A stretch of DNA of 64,000 bases. Source: CAVROP01 sp050008495 (GTDB taxonomy: Bacteria > Acidobacteriota > Terriglobia > UBA7540). The DNA lies in contig JBEKMN010000001.1 of NCBI GenBank assembly GCA_050008495.1, positions 1 to 64,000 on the forward strand. The letters run 5' to 3'. Below, in pieces: positions 50,147-58,344 of this stretch (its first letter is position 1; each line of letters begins with the position of its first letter). The translations under genes and the position numbers were made by a program. Under the pieces are notes generated by a model that was not told the DNA's origin, searched no databases, and saw only the letters and a list, made by a program, of their open reading frames with translations.

Positions 50147-51691
50147 ATGGCTGAAACCACCACGTTGAGCAATCCTTTGCGGGAAGGGATCAGAATCCAC
50201 AGTACGCCCGAGCCGTGCGCCATGGTGATTTTTGGTGCTTCCGGCGACTTGACGAAGCGAAAGCTGATTCCCGCTCTTTTCTACCTGTCGCGCGAGCGCA
50301 TGCTGCCCGCGGGGTTTTCCGTCATTGGCTGCGCTCGGACGCCGGCCACGGATGATAGTTTTCGGGAGGAAATGGGCCTCGCAGTAAAGCAATACTTGAA
50401 GCTTTCCTCGGATAGCGATGAATTCCTGGAGAGTTTTAGCAAAGGCATTTATTACATCGCGGACGATTTCAGTGATTCCGCCGCCTACTCCAAATTGAAG
50501 GCCCTGCTGGATCAACTGGACCACGAACGGGGCACATCCGGAAATCGTCTCTTCTACCTTGCCACACCGCCCAGCTTTTTCCCGGTTATCGTGAAGCACC
50601 TGGGGGCCGCTGGACTAGCCAAGCCGAAGCCGGAGTCCTGGACTCGAATCATTATCGAGAAGCCATTCGGGCGGGACCTCGCAAGCGCCCGAGAATTGAA
50701 CCGAGTGGTGACCGAGGTTTTCAACGAAGAGCAGATCTACCGCATCGATCATTACCTGGGGAAAGAGACTGTTCAGAATCTCCTGGTCTTTCGGTATGCC
50801 AACGGGATTTTCGAGCCGTTCTGGAATCGCCGCTACATTGACCACGTGCAGCTTTCCGTGGCGGAAGACCTGGGAGTTGAAAACCGGGGATCATACTACG
50901 AGGAAGCGGGACTGATGCGCGATATGATTCAAAACCACGTCCTGCAACTGCTTAGTCTGGTGACGATGGAACCTCCGGCGACCTTCGATGCGACTTCCGT
51001 GCGCGACGAGAAAGCCAAAGTGCTGCGGGCGGTCCGGCCTCTGACGGGGGAGCAGATCGACGAATTCACGGTGCGGGCCCAGTACGGGGAGGGGTGGGTA
51101 GGTGGAAAGAAGGTTCCGGCCTACCGAGCCGAGCCGAAGGTCTCACCCACCTCGATGACGGAGACGTATGCGGCCCTCAAGCTTTACATCGACAATTGGC
51201 GCTGGGCGGATGTCCCCTTTTACTTGAGGTCCGGCAAGCGGCTGGCGAAACGTGTTTCGGAGATTTCTATACAGTTCCGCCGCGTGCCGCATCTGCTTTT
51301 CAAGGGCGCGGGATCGGACGGCATCGAGCCCAACGTTCTCTCGGTAAACGTTCAGCCCAACGAGGGAATCTCGCTGAAGATCTGCGCCAAGCTCCCCGGC
51401 GCCACCATGCAGATCCGGCCGGTACAGATGATGTTTCGCTACGGCGAGTCGTTTGGCGCCCCGCCGCCCACGGCCTATGAGACACTTCTACTGGATTGCA
51501 TGTTGGGCGACGCAACGCTGTTCAATCGCAGTGACGCGGTGGAGCTCTCCTGGGAGTTGGTGGACCCGATCCTTACTCGTTGGCGAGAGCTGGGACCGAA
51601 GGGACTCGCCACCTACGCGGGCGGTTCTTGGGGGCCGGCCGAGGCCGACGCCTTGATCGAGCGGGATGGGCGCCAGTGGCAGAGAGTGTGA
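50147..51691 (+). CDS. zwf: Glucose-6-phosphate 1-dehydrogenase
   Basis: First enzyme of the oxidative pentose phosphate pathway, producing 6-phosphogluconolactone and NAD(P)H. The 514 residues contain the nucleotide-binding FGASGDLTKRKLIPALFYL, the substrate-binding IIEKPFGRDL and RIDHYLGKETVQN (catalytic His-Asp region), and FYLRSGKRL. The full family length is kept. The next gene encodes its assembly factor. Confidence 0.97.
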   Translation: MAETTTLSNPLREGIRIHSTPEPCAMVIFGASGDLTKRKLIPALFYLSRERMLPAGFSVIGCARTPATDDSFREEMGLAVKQYLKLSSDSDEFLESFSKGIYYIADDFSDSAAYSKLKALLDQLDHERGTSGNRLFYLATPPSFFPVIVKHLGAAGLAKPKPESWTRIIIEKPFGRDLASARELNRVVTEVFNEEQIYRIDHYLGKETVQNLLVFRYANGIFEPFWNRRYIDHVQLSVAEDLGVENRGSYYEEAGLMRDMIQNHVLQLLSLVTMEPPATFDATSVRDEKAKVLRAVRPLTGEQIDEFTVRAQYGEGWVGGKKVPAYRAEPKVSPTSMTETYAALKLYIDNWRWADVPFYLRSGKRLAKRVSEISIQFRRVPHLLFKGAGSDGIEPNVLSVNVQPNEGISLKICAKLPGATMQIRPVQMMFRYGESFGAPPPTAYETLLLDCMLGDATLFNRSDAVELSWELVDPILTRWRELGPKGLATYAGGSWGPAEADALIERDGRQWQRV

Positions 51692-51699
51692 GGAAAAAC

Positions 51700-51828
51700 A
51701 GAAGGCGGAAAGCAGAAATCTGAAACTTGAAATTTGAGATTTGAAAGCTGAGACCTGAAAGCTGAGACCCGAAAGCTGAGAGCTGAAAACTGAAAGCTGA
51801 AAGCTGAAAGCTGAAAGCCTGGAGACCA
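51700..51828. repeat. GAAAGCTGA short-word tandem spacer
   Basis: The gap between zwf and opcA begins with the AT-rich word AACTTGAAATTTGAGATTTG (51723-51742), then repeats GAAAGCTGA/GACCTGA words about ten times up to 51822. It is a clear example of the locus-specific spacers that recur through the window. Confidence 0.85.
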
Positions 51829-51829
51829 G

Positions 51830-52975
51830 ATGGCAGGAATAATCGAACCTGTTGGCTTAGGCGAGCCGAGGGCGGTCGATGTTTCGAACTTGGAAGCCGA
51901 ACTGTCGGCTCTGTGGCGCACGGCGGCGGAGGGTCCCACGGCTGAGGGTGCGGTGACGCGTGCCTGCACGCTCACTTTGCTCATTTACGTTGAAAGCGAT
52001 GAGGCGGCGTACGAAGTGACCAACCTGGTGGCGGAGGTAACTCGCCAGAATCCTTGCCGCGCGATCATCATGATGCTGGAACCGGAAGCCGGTTCGAGCG
52101 GACTTGAGGCGTGGGTCTCGGCGCATTGCCATCTGCCGGTGGCGGGCGAGAAGCAGGTCTGCAGCGAGCAGATCACCATTCGGGCCCGTGGCGAGGCCGA
52201 GCAAGGACTCCCCAGCGTGGTTCTGCCATTGACAGTTTCCGGCTTGCCGATCTTCCTCTGGTGGCGGGCCAACAGTTTCTCACCGCCTGCCTATTTCGAC
52301 GACATTCTCCGTGTCACCCAGCACGTCATCGTGGACTCTGCCAGATTTTCGCCTGGCACGACGCATTTGCAGGATCTCGCCGCGTGGCTTCACAACGTCG
52401 CCGGAAAGATCCAGTTGACGGACCTGAATTGGAACCGCATCACGCCCTGGCGGCAGCTCATAGCTCAAGGTTTCGACTCCCCGGAGAGGCGACCCTACCT
52501 GGACCGCCTCACCCGAGTACGAATTGAGTACGAGCAGGACTCCGCGCGGCTGGTGACCCAGCGCGCGCAGGGCTTGCTGCTTTCGGGATGGCTGGCGAGC
52601 CGGCTGGGATGGCAGTTTCTGAAGTCTGAGCGGCAGGAGGCGTCCCAGCCGCGCACTTTCTATTTCAAGTCAGCCAACGGCATGGTAACAGTTGAGCGGA
52701 ACTTGAAAAGGGTCGACAACGCCTGTGGCGTGTGTTTCACGATTGAGTTGATCGCTGAGGGGGCGTCATCCGCCAGATTCTCGTTTTCGCGAGGGCCGGA
52801 CGGGAAGGTTGTGAAAACCTTGGCGGAGGTGCCAGGGTTGCGATCCATAGGACGCTCGGTGCGTCTGGAAGTCCTGGATGAGGCCGAGATACTGAATGAG
52901 GAACTAAAGTTAGGAATGCGCGACCAGCTCTATGAACAGGTTTTGAGCTTGGTGGCGCGAATGATTGGCTCTTGA
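51830..52975 (+). CDS. opcA: Glucose-6-phosphate dehydrogenase assembly protein OpcA
   Basis: The 381-residue protein belongs to the OpcA family, which in cyanobacteria and actinobacteria allosterically activates or assembles Zwf. Recognisable segments are RACTLTLLIYVESDEAAYEVTNLV (cited in part), CSEQITIRARGEA, LPLTVSGLPIFLWWRA and LNWNRITPWRQLIAQGF. Its position directly after zwf agrees. It is eight bases from pgl. Confidence 0.92.
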   Translation: MAGIIEPVGLGEPRAVDVSNLEAELSALWRTAAEGPTAEGAVTRACTLTLLIYVESDEAAYEVTNLVAEVTRQNPCRAIIMMLEPEAGSSGLEAWVSAHCHLPVAGEKQVCSEQITIRARGEAEQGLPSVVLPLTVSGLPIFLWWRANSFSPPAYFDDILRVTQHVIVDSARFSPGTTHLQDLAAWLHNVAGKIQLTDLNWNRITPWRQLIAQGFDSPERRPYLDRLTRVRIEYEQDSARLVTQRAQGLLLSGWLASRLGWQFLKSERQEASQPRTFYFKSANGMVTVERNLKRVDNACGVCFTIELIAEGASSARFSFSRGPDGKVVKTLAEVPGLRSIGRSVRLEVLDEAEILNEELKLGMRDQLYEQVLSLVARMIGS

Positions 52976-52982
52976 GGTGGGA

Positions 52983-53741
52983 ATGCTTAAGAACAACGTA
53001 AGGGTTTTTTCAACGCTTGAGGACTTGAGCTGGGCGGCCGCGTGCGCTTTTGAAGACTTGGCACGCCTCAAATTCGTCGCCGGCAAAACGTTCTGCGCCG
53101 CGCTTTCCGGTGGCTTGACGCCCCGCCTGCTCTATCAGATTCTGGCGGGACGGGCCCTGCTGGGGCGGATCGAATGGAAGAACGTTCAGTTGTTTCAAGT
53201 GGACGAACGCTGCGTGCCTCCTGACCACCCGGACAGCAATTATCGGATGATCCGCGAAGCCCTCCTGGATAGCGGCGAGATACCGCCGGCGAACTTTCAT
53301 CGCATGCAGGCCGAGGAAGCGGATCTCGAGAAAGTGGCGCGCGATTATGCCGCCGAACTGGCTCGGGTTCTCGAGCCGCAAGACGGCCTCAGGCCGCGTC
53401 TGGATATCGTATTTCTCGGTATGGGCCCGGACGGGCATACCGCTTCGCTTTTTCCGGGGACGGCGGCGCTCGAGGAGCAAAGCCTTTGGGTTCGGCCGAA
53501 CCGCGTCGAGCGGCTGGGGATGAGCCGCCTGACCATGACTCTGCCGTTGCTCAACGCCTCCGCACATGTTATTTTCCTGGTAGCCGGAGCTGACAAGGCG
53601 GAAACGCTGCGCAAGGTTTTGGAAGGACCGCCGGGAGAGTTGCCGGCACAGCGAATTCGGCCGGTGGACGGGAGTGTGAGTTGGTTCCTGGATGAGGCGT
53701 CGGCGAGGAAACTTAGTCCGGCGACGAAAGGCGAGTCGTGA
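52983..53741 (+). CDS. pgl: 6-phosphogluconolactonase
   Basis: Hydrolyses 6-phosphogluconolactone, the step between Zwf and Gnd. The 252 residues run from the ATG at 52983, with GAGGTGGGA just upstream. The DevB/NagB-like motifs are ALSGGLTPRLLYQIL, FQVDERCVPPDHPDSNYRM and FLGMGPDGHTASLFPG. The stop overlaps the rpe start as GTGA. Confidence 0.95.
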   Translation: MLKNNVRVFSTLEDLSWAAACAFEDLARLKFVAGKTFCAALSGGLTPRLLYQILAGRALLGRIEWKNVQLFQVDERCVPPDHPDSNYRMIREALLDSGEIPPANFHRMQAEEADLEKVARDYAAELARVLEPQDGLRPRLDIVFLGMGPDGHTASLFPGTAALEEQSLWVRPNRVERLGMSRLTMTLPLLNASAHVIFLVAGADKAETLRKVLEGPPGELPAQRIRPVDGSVSWFLDEASARKLSPATKGES

Positions 53742-54415
53742 TCCACGTAGCGCCCTCCATACTTTCTGCGGATTTCACTCGTTTGGGTGAGCAGGTTCGG
53801 GAGATTGAAGCGGCGGGCGTCGACCGGTTCCAGATCGACGTCATGGACGGCCGATTCGTTCCCAATATCACCTTCGGCGCGCTGGCTTTTGAAAGCCTGC
53901 GCCCCTTGACGCGCTTGGCCATCGAAGCCCACCTCATGGTCCAACCGCCGGAAGACTTCATCGAGCGATTCGCCAAAGCCGGCGCCGATACCATCATCGT
54001 CCACCAAGAGGCCACACCGCATCTGCACCGCGCTATCCAGCACATTCACCACTTGGGCAAGAAAGCCGGCGTAGCCATCAATCCCTCGACACCTGCCGGC
54101 ACGCTTTCCGAGGTTTTAGGAAGCTTGCAAATGGTCCTGGTGATGACCGTTAATCCGGGATTTGGCGGTCAGGAGTTTATTTACGAGACGCTGCACAAAA
54201 TCCGCCAGGTCCGCAGCGCCATCCGGGAACGCGGCCTCGATTGCGAAGTGGAAGTTGACGGCGGCATCAATCACGAGACCGCACCGCTGGTGGTCGAGGC
54301 CGGCGCTAATGTGCTGGTGGCCGGCTCGTCAGTATATGACGCGAAGGAAGGCGTCGCCGCCGCCATCCAGAGTCTTCTGGCAAGTTGCGCAGGTGCAGTG
54401 GCGAGTGACAAGTGA
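53738..54415 (+). CDS. rpe: Ribulose-phosphate 3-epimerase
   Basis: TIM-barrel metalloenzyme interconverting ribulose and xylulose 5-phosphate. The 225 residues start at a GTG that overlaps the pgl stop. Motifs are APSILSADFTRLGEQV, IDVMDGRFVPNITFG, EAHLMVQPP, MTVNPGFGGQEFI and VDGGINHETAP. It is the last gene of the cluster. A GTGACAAGTGACGAG word follows the stop. Confidence 0.96.
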   Translation: MIHVAPSILSADFTRLGEQVREIEAAGVDRFQIDVMDGRFVPNITFGALAFESLRPLTRLAIEAHLMVQPPEDFIERFAKAGADTIIVHQEATPHLHRAIQHIHHLGKKAGVAINPSTPAGTLSEVLGSLQMVLVMTVNPGFGGQEFIYETLHKIRQVRSAIRERGLDCEVEVDGGINHETAPLVVEAGANVLVAGSSVYDAKEGVAAAIQSLLASCAGAVASDK

Positions 54416-54514
54416 CGAGCCCCAGCTTGAGCACCCCTTGCTTGCCAGTGGTCGTGGCTTAGCTGCACGGCTTAGAGGCTATCAAAAAGCCAAAGGGAAG
54501 CGGGCGAGTAGATT

Positions 54515-54931
54515 CTAAGCGGGCACCATCTCGACGCCGACGGCCTGTGCAGCTCGCCTCAAACTCCTGTCGGTCGTTGCCAGAGGCAGATGAAGTTGCG
54601 AGGCTAGGTCAAGATAAGCGGCGTCGTAGTTGGTCAGCGAATGCGCCTGTGCAAGGCGAGTAAGTTGTAGAATGGTTTTGGTCTCCCGGCTTATGACCCG
54701 AATTGGAAGGGCCTCCACTCTACCCAAATATTCAGTCACCTGGTCGAGAGTGATGCGCCTGCGGCGATGAGCCATCGTCAGGCCGTTGCCGACTTCGTAA
54801 AACCAGAGGATGGGCACAACCGCCTCGTTGTCCTCCAACCTGACGAGGACACCCAGACTGTAAGCGCGGTCTGACTCGTCCTCCAGAAACCATTGCAGCG
54901 CCAGGGACGCGTCGATCACCCATTGGCTCAT
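54515..54931 (-). CDS. vapC: VapC-type PIN-domain toxin
   Basis: Ribonuclease of the PIN fold, 138 residues. The acidic metal ligands are in VIDASLALQWFLEDE (Asp 7), the central FYEVGNGLT (Glu), NYDAAYLDLA (Asp) and LATTDRSL (Asp). It is coupled to the antitoxin gene upstream by an ATGA overlap and expected to cleave tRNA or rRNA when free. Confidence 0.92.
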   Translation of the reverse strand: MSQWVIDASLALQWFLEDESDRAYSLGVLVRLEDNEAVVPILWFYEVGNGLTMAHRRRRITLDQVTEYLGRVEALPIRVISRETKTILQLTRLAQAHSLTNYDAAYLDLASQLHLPLATTDRSLRRAAQAVGVEMVPA

Positions 54932-55182
54932 AAGCGATGGCCTTCGTGGAGGAGATCCTTGATAGAGATATCCTGGAGTCGTGTGTGATTCTTCTCAGCA
55001 AACTCAAGCATGTTTCGCACCGCCCGCCTCCTCTCCTCTTTTGGCTTGGCCACGTTGTTGCGAACCTGTTCGCGAAGTGCTGACAACGCTTGCGAAATGA
55101 CCTCTTCAGCGCTGGTGTATTGTCCTGAGCGCAACTCCTCTTTCACGATACGTTCCTGCTCGGCGTTGAGTGATATTGCCAT
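54928..55182 (-). CDS. Ribbon-helix-helix antitoxin of the PIN toxin
   Basis: The 84-residue antitoxin starts at the ATG at 55182, with GGAGGT upstream; the longer frame is not family-like. The N-terminal ISLNAEQERIVKEELRSGQYTSAEEVISQALSAL (cited in part) is a ParD/CopG-type DNA-binding unit; the C-terminal RNMLEFAEKNHTRLQDISIKDLLHEG should wrap the toxin. It probably represses its own promoter. Confidence 0.87.
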   Translation of the reverse strand: MAISLNAEQERIVKEELRSGQYTSAEEVISQALSALREQVRNNVAKPKEERRRAVRNMLEFAEKNHTRLQDISIKDLLHEGHRL

Positions 55183-55378
55183 GTGGGTCCTACCTCCTTC
55201 GCGACCCCCCTCTCGGGATTTTCTTGGCGGTGAGCTCAGCGCGCACCCCAATAATCGTAGCATACGCTTTTAGCATGTTGGCACGCCATTCAATAGTTGC
55301 CTTTCTCCCTCCCTTGGCCTATAACAATTCCCTTGAACAGAACCTGAGAGTAGCGTGGCAGGGACGGCCTCGGCGCCG

Positions 55379-55407
55379 ACCGGGCGACCACGAGGGTCGC
55401 CCCTACA
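55379..55407. repeat. GGGCGACC-ACGA-GGGTCGCCC palindrome
   Basis: The palindrome at 55382-55402, followed by CCTAC, belongs to the family seen at 193, 27044, 35622 and 59702. It lies 20 bases before the GH116 start codon, next to its ribosome-binding site. Confidence 0.8.
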
Positions 55408-55427
55408 CGTGCTAAACGGAGGGGATT

Positions 55428-58172
55428 GTGGCCACACGAAAGAAGAACGGGAAGTTGGAGCGGCGGGAATTCTTGAAGAAAGTAGCGGCGGGCGGCGCAT
55501 TGGCGGGCGGCGCTCGAGCGATGTCAGGGCAGGAGAAACCTGCTTCCACACCGAAGACGGCGCCTAAACTCCCCTCCTTGGCGAAGGAGGGGCAAGGGGC
55601 GGCGCGAAGCCGCATTGCTTTTCCTCGCACCTTCAGCGGGCCGAATCTGAAGATGATCGCTTTCCCGTTGGGCGGGATCGGCACAGGCACGATTTCGCTG
55701 GGTGGCCGGGGTCAATTGCGCGATTGGGAGATCTTCAACAGGCCGGACAAAGGCAACACGCCAGACTACTCTTTTCCCGCCATCTGGGCGCAGGCGGAAG
55801 GGAAAAATCCTGTAGCTCGGGTCCTGGAAGCGCGAATCCAGCCGCCCTATGAGGGACCGAGCGGCTTGGGGTCGGAAAACGTGCCGGGCCTGCCGCGCCT
55901 TGCTTCCGCCCGTTTCGTGGGCGCGTACCCGTTTGCGCGCCTGGAATTCGAGGACAAGGCGCTCCCCATCCTGGTCAGTTTGGAAGCGTTCAACCCGCTC
56001 GTGCCTCTGGACGCTGAAGCGTCCGGACTGCCCCTTGCTTTGCTGCGCTACAAACTGAAGAACCCTGCCAAAACGGCAATGAAGGTGGGCATCGCCTTCA
56101 GCCTTGAGAACCCCGTGGGAAGGGAAGGACGGCAAGCCAGTTTTCGGCGCGCTGGACGAGTGGCCGGTTTGTTCATGGAGAACCCCTTTTTGCCGGCGAC
56201 CGATCCGTTGAAAGGCTCGATGTTCCTGGGTGTGCTGGGCGCGCCGGAAGCCGGCGTTTCTTACCTGCGCGGTTGGAAGCGCACGCAGTGGTGGGACGGG
56301 CCGCTAACCTTCTGGGACGATTTCTCGGATGACGGCGCGCTGACGAGTGACTCGCCCGCGATCAGTCCGGTAGGTTCGATTGCACTTACGCAGTCGGTGC
56401 CTGCAGGCGGCGAAGCTGCCGTGACCTTCCTGCTTGCCTGGCACTTCCCCAACCGCACGCCGGAGCGCTGCGGATGGCCGCCTCCGGAGGACGAGCAGAA
56501 ATCCGCGGCGGTGGGGAACCACTATTGTCAGCCGTTCGCGGACGCCTGGGCGGTGGCGCAGCACGCGGCGGAGCATCTCCCTGCACTCGAAGAACGCAGC
56601 CGGCGTTTCGCGGCCACAATGGAATCTTCGACCTTGCCCCCCGCAGTCCTCGACGCAGCGCTCAGCAATCTCTCCACCCTGCGCACCAACACCGCCTTCC
56701 GCACCGCAGACGGAGAATTCCACGCCTTCGAGGGGTGCAACAACCAATCGGGATGCTGCCACGGTAGCTGCACGCACGTCTGGAACTACGAGCAGACGAC
56801 CGCTTTTGTCTTTCCCTCACTGGCTCGTTCTCTCCGGGAATCCGAGTTCCTGCGCAACACGCGTGAGGACGGGCTGATGGGTTTCCGATCTTATCTGCCG
56901 GACGGAAAGAAGATCTGGGATAAAGCGGCGGCGGACGGCCAGATGGGATGTGTGATGAAGCTCTATCGGGACTGGCAGCTCTCCGGGGACACGGACTGGC
57001 TGCGAAGACTGTGGCCGAACGCCAAACGCGCGCTGGAATTCGCCTGGATCAAGGGCGGTTGGGACGCGAACCGGGACGGGGTGGCGGAGGGCGTTCAGCA
57101 CAACACCTACGACGTCGAGTTCTACGGCCCGAATCCTCTTTGCGGCGTCTGGTACTTGGGCGCCTTGCGCGCCGGGGAAGAGATGGCGCGTGCCATGGGC
57201 GACCAGGACTCGGCCAAGGAATACCGACGAATCTTCGAGAGTGGCAGCAAATGGCTCGACGCTAACCTCTTCAATGGGGAGTATTACACGCAGAAGATCG
57301 AAGGGCGGCCGAAGGAAGAAGTGTTTCCCGGGGTACTGGTTGGCATGGGCGCAGCCAACCCGGAGAAACCGGACTACCAGATGGGCGAAGCCTGCCTGGT
57401 AGACCAACTGCTCGGTCAATACATGGCGCATGTGGCGGGACTTGGGTACCTACTCGATGAGGAACACGTACTCAAAGCTATGAAATCAGTGTTCCGTAAC
57501 AACTATGTGCCCAACCTGAGCGAACACGAGTGCGTGCAACGGACCTACGCCTTGAATGACGACGGAGGCGTGTTAGTGGCGAGCTATCCCCACGGCAAAC
57601 GCCCCGAAATCCCGTTTCCTTACTTCGCCGAAAGCTGGACGGGTGAGGAGTACCAGTTTGCAGCCCACCTGGTCTTCGAGGGCATGACCACAGAGGCGCA
57701 GGCGGTGGTGGAAAGCGCACGCCTCCGCCACGACGGCGAGCGCCGCAATCCCTGGAATGAGCCGGAATGCGGCCATCACTATGCGCGCGCCATGTCCGCG
57801 TGGGCGCTGGTGGTGGCCTTGAGCGGTTTTCATTATTCCGGCGCCGACCGCAAGCTGACACTGGCGCCGCGTGTGCGCGCTCAGAACTTCCGTTGCTTCT
57901 GGTCAGCTCCCGGCGGATGGGGTCAGTTCACTCAGTCCATCAGCACTGCCAGCCACACGGTGGAGGTGCAAGCGCAGGAAGGCTCGTTAGCATTGTCCAG
58001 TCTGGCTTTGGCGGGGAATGGCAAGGTGGCTCGGAAAACAGCGAGCGCGCGCCTTGGCCAGGAATCCTTATCCGCGACCCTGCGCGAAGACGGTAAACTT
58101 CGGGCAGTCGCGTTTGACCATGAGGTTCGCATCGTGCCTGGTCAGGCGCTGACGGTCATCCTCCGGTCGTGA
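55428..58172 (+). CDS. GH116 family glycoside hydrolase (GBA2-type beta-glucosidase)
   Basis: Exported enzyme of 914 residues from a GTG preceded by GGAGGGG. The N-terminus has a twin-arginine signal, ERREFLKKVAAGGALAGGA. Two domains follow as in GBA2/TxGH116: an N-terminal beta-sandwich (MIAFPLGGIGTGTISLGGRG) and a C-terminal (alpha/alpha)6 barrel (NQSGCCHGSCTHVWNYEQTT, GFRSYLPDG, HNTYDVEFYGPNPLCGVWYL, RNPWNEPECGHHYARAMSAW). Likely substrates are beta-glucosides or glucosylceramide-like lipids. An in-frame palindrome (55571-55592) lies in the linker after the signal. Confidence 0.93.
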   Translation: MATRKKNGKLERREFLKKVAAGGALAGGARAMSGQEKPASTPKTAPKLPSLAKEGQGAARSRIAFPRTFSGPNLKMIAFPLGGIGTGTISLGGRGQLRDWEIFNRPDKGNTPDYSFPAIWAQAEGKNPVARVLEARIQPPYEGPSGLGSENVPGLPRLASARFVGAYPFARLEFEDKALPILVSLEAFNPLVPLDAEASGLPLALLRYKLKNPAKTAMKVGIAFSLENPVGREGRQASFRRAGRVAGLFMENPFLPATDPLKGSMFLGVLGAPEAGVSYLRGWKRTQWWDGPLTFWDDFSDDGALTSDSPAISPVGSIALTQSVPAGGEAAVTFLLAWHFPNRTPERCGWPPPEDEQKSAAVGNHYCQPFADAWAVAQHAAEHLPALEERSRRFAATMESSTLPPAVLDAALSNLSTLRTNTAFRTADGEFHAFEGCNNQSGCCHGSCTHVWNYEQTTAFVFPSLARSLRESEFLRNTREDGLMGFRSYLPDGKKIWDKAAADGQMGCVMKLYRDWQLSGDTDWLRRLWPNAKRALEFAWIKGGWDANRDGVAEGVQHNTYDVEFYGPNPLCGVWYLGALRAGEEMARAMGDQDSAKEYRRIFESGSKWLDANLFNGEYYTQKIEGRPKEEVFPGVLVGMGAANPEKPDYQMGEACLVDQLLGQYMAHVAGLGYLLDEEHVLKAMKSVFRNNYVPNLSEHECVQRTYALNDDGGVLVASYPHGKRPEIPFPYFAESWTGEEYQFAAHLVFEGMTTEAQAVVESARLRHDGERRNPWNEPECGHHYARAMSAWALVVALSGFHYSGADRKLTLAPRVRAQNFRCFWSAPGGWGQFTQSISTASHTVEVQAQEGSLALSSLALAGNGKVARKTASARLGQESLSATLREDGKLRAVAFDHEVRIVPGQALTVILRS
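55571..55592 (+). repeat. CCCCTCCTTGG palindrome inside GH116
   Basis: CCCCTCCTT-GGCG-AAGGAGGGG is translated in frame as LPSLAKEGQG, between the Tat signal and the first domain. A copy with the same arms and ACAAG-type centre is at 63500-63521. Confidence 0.8.
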
Positions 58173-58344
58173 GGCTCGCCTTTGGGAGTCATGATCGCTC
58201 CTCTTCGCTGTCGTTCCATGCTGCAATCTGGCGCGTTAGGTCACAACTCGGTAACGCCTAAAGCTTCGCGGGCCATTCTACTCGAGAATTCAGGTAGAAT
58301 CAGACTGTCGGAGGGCGAATTCTGACTCCTGACTTCTGACTCCT

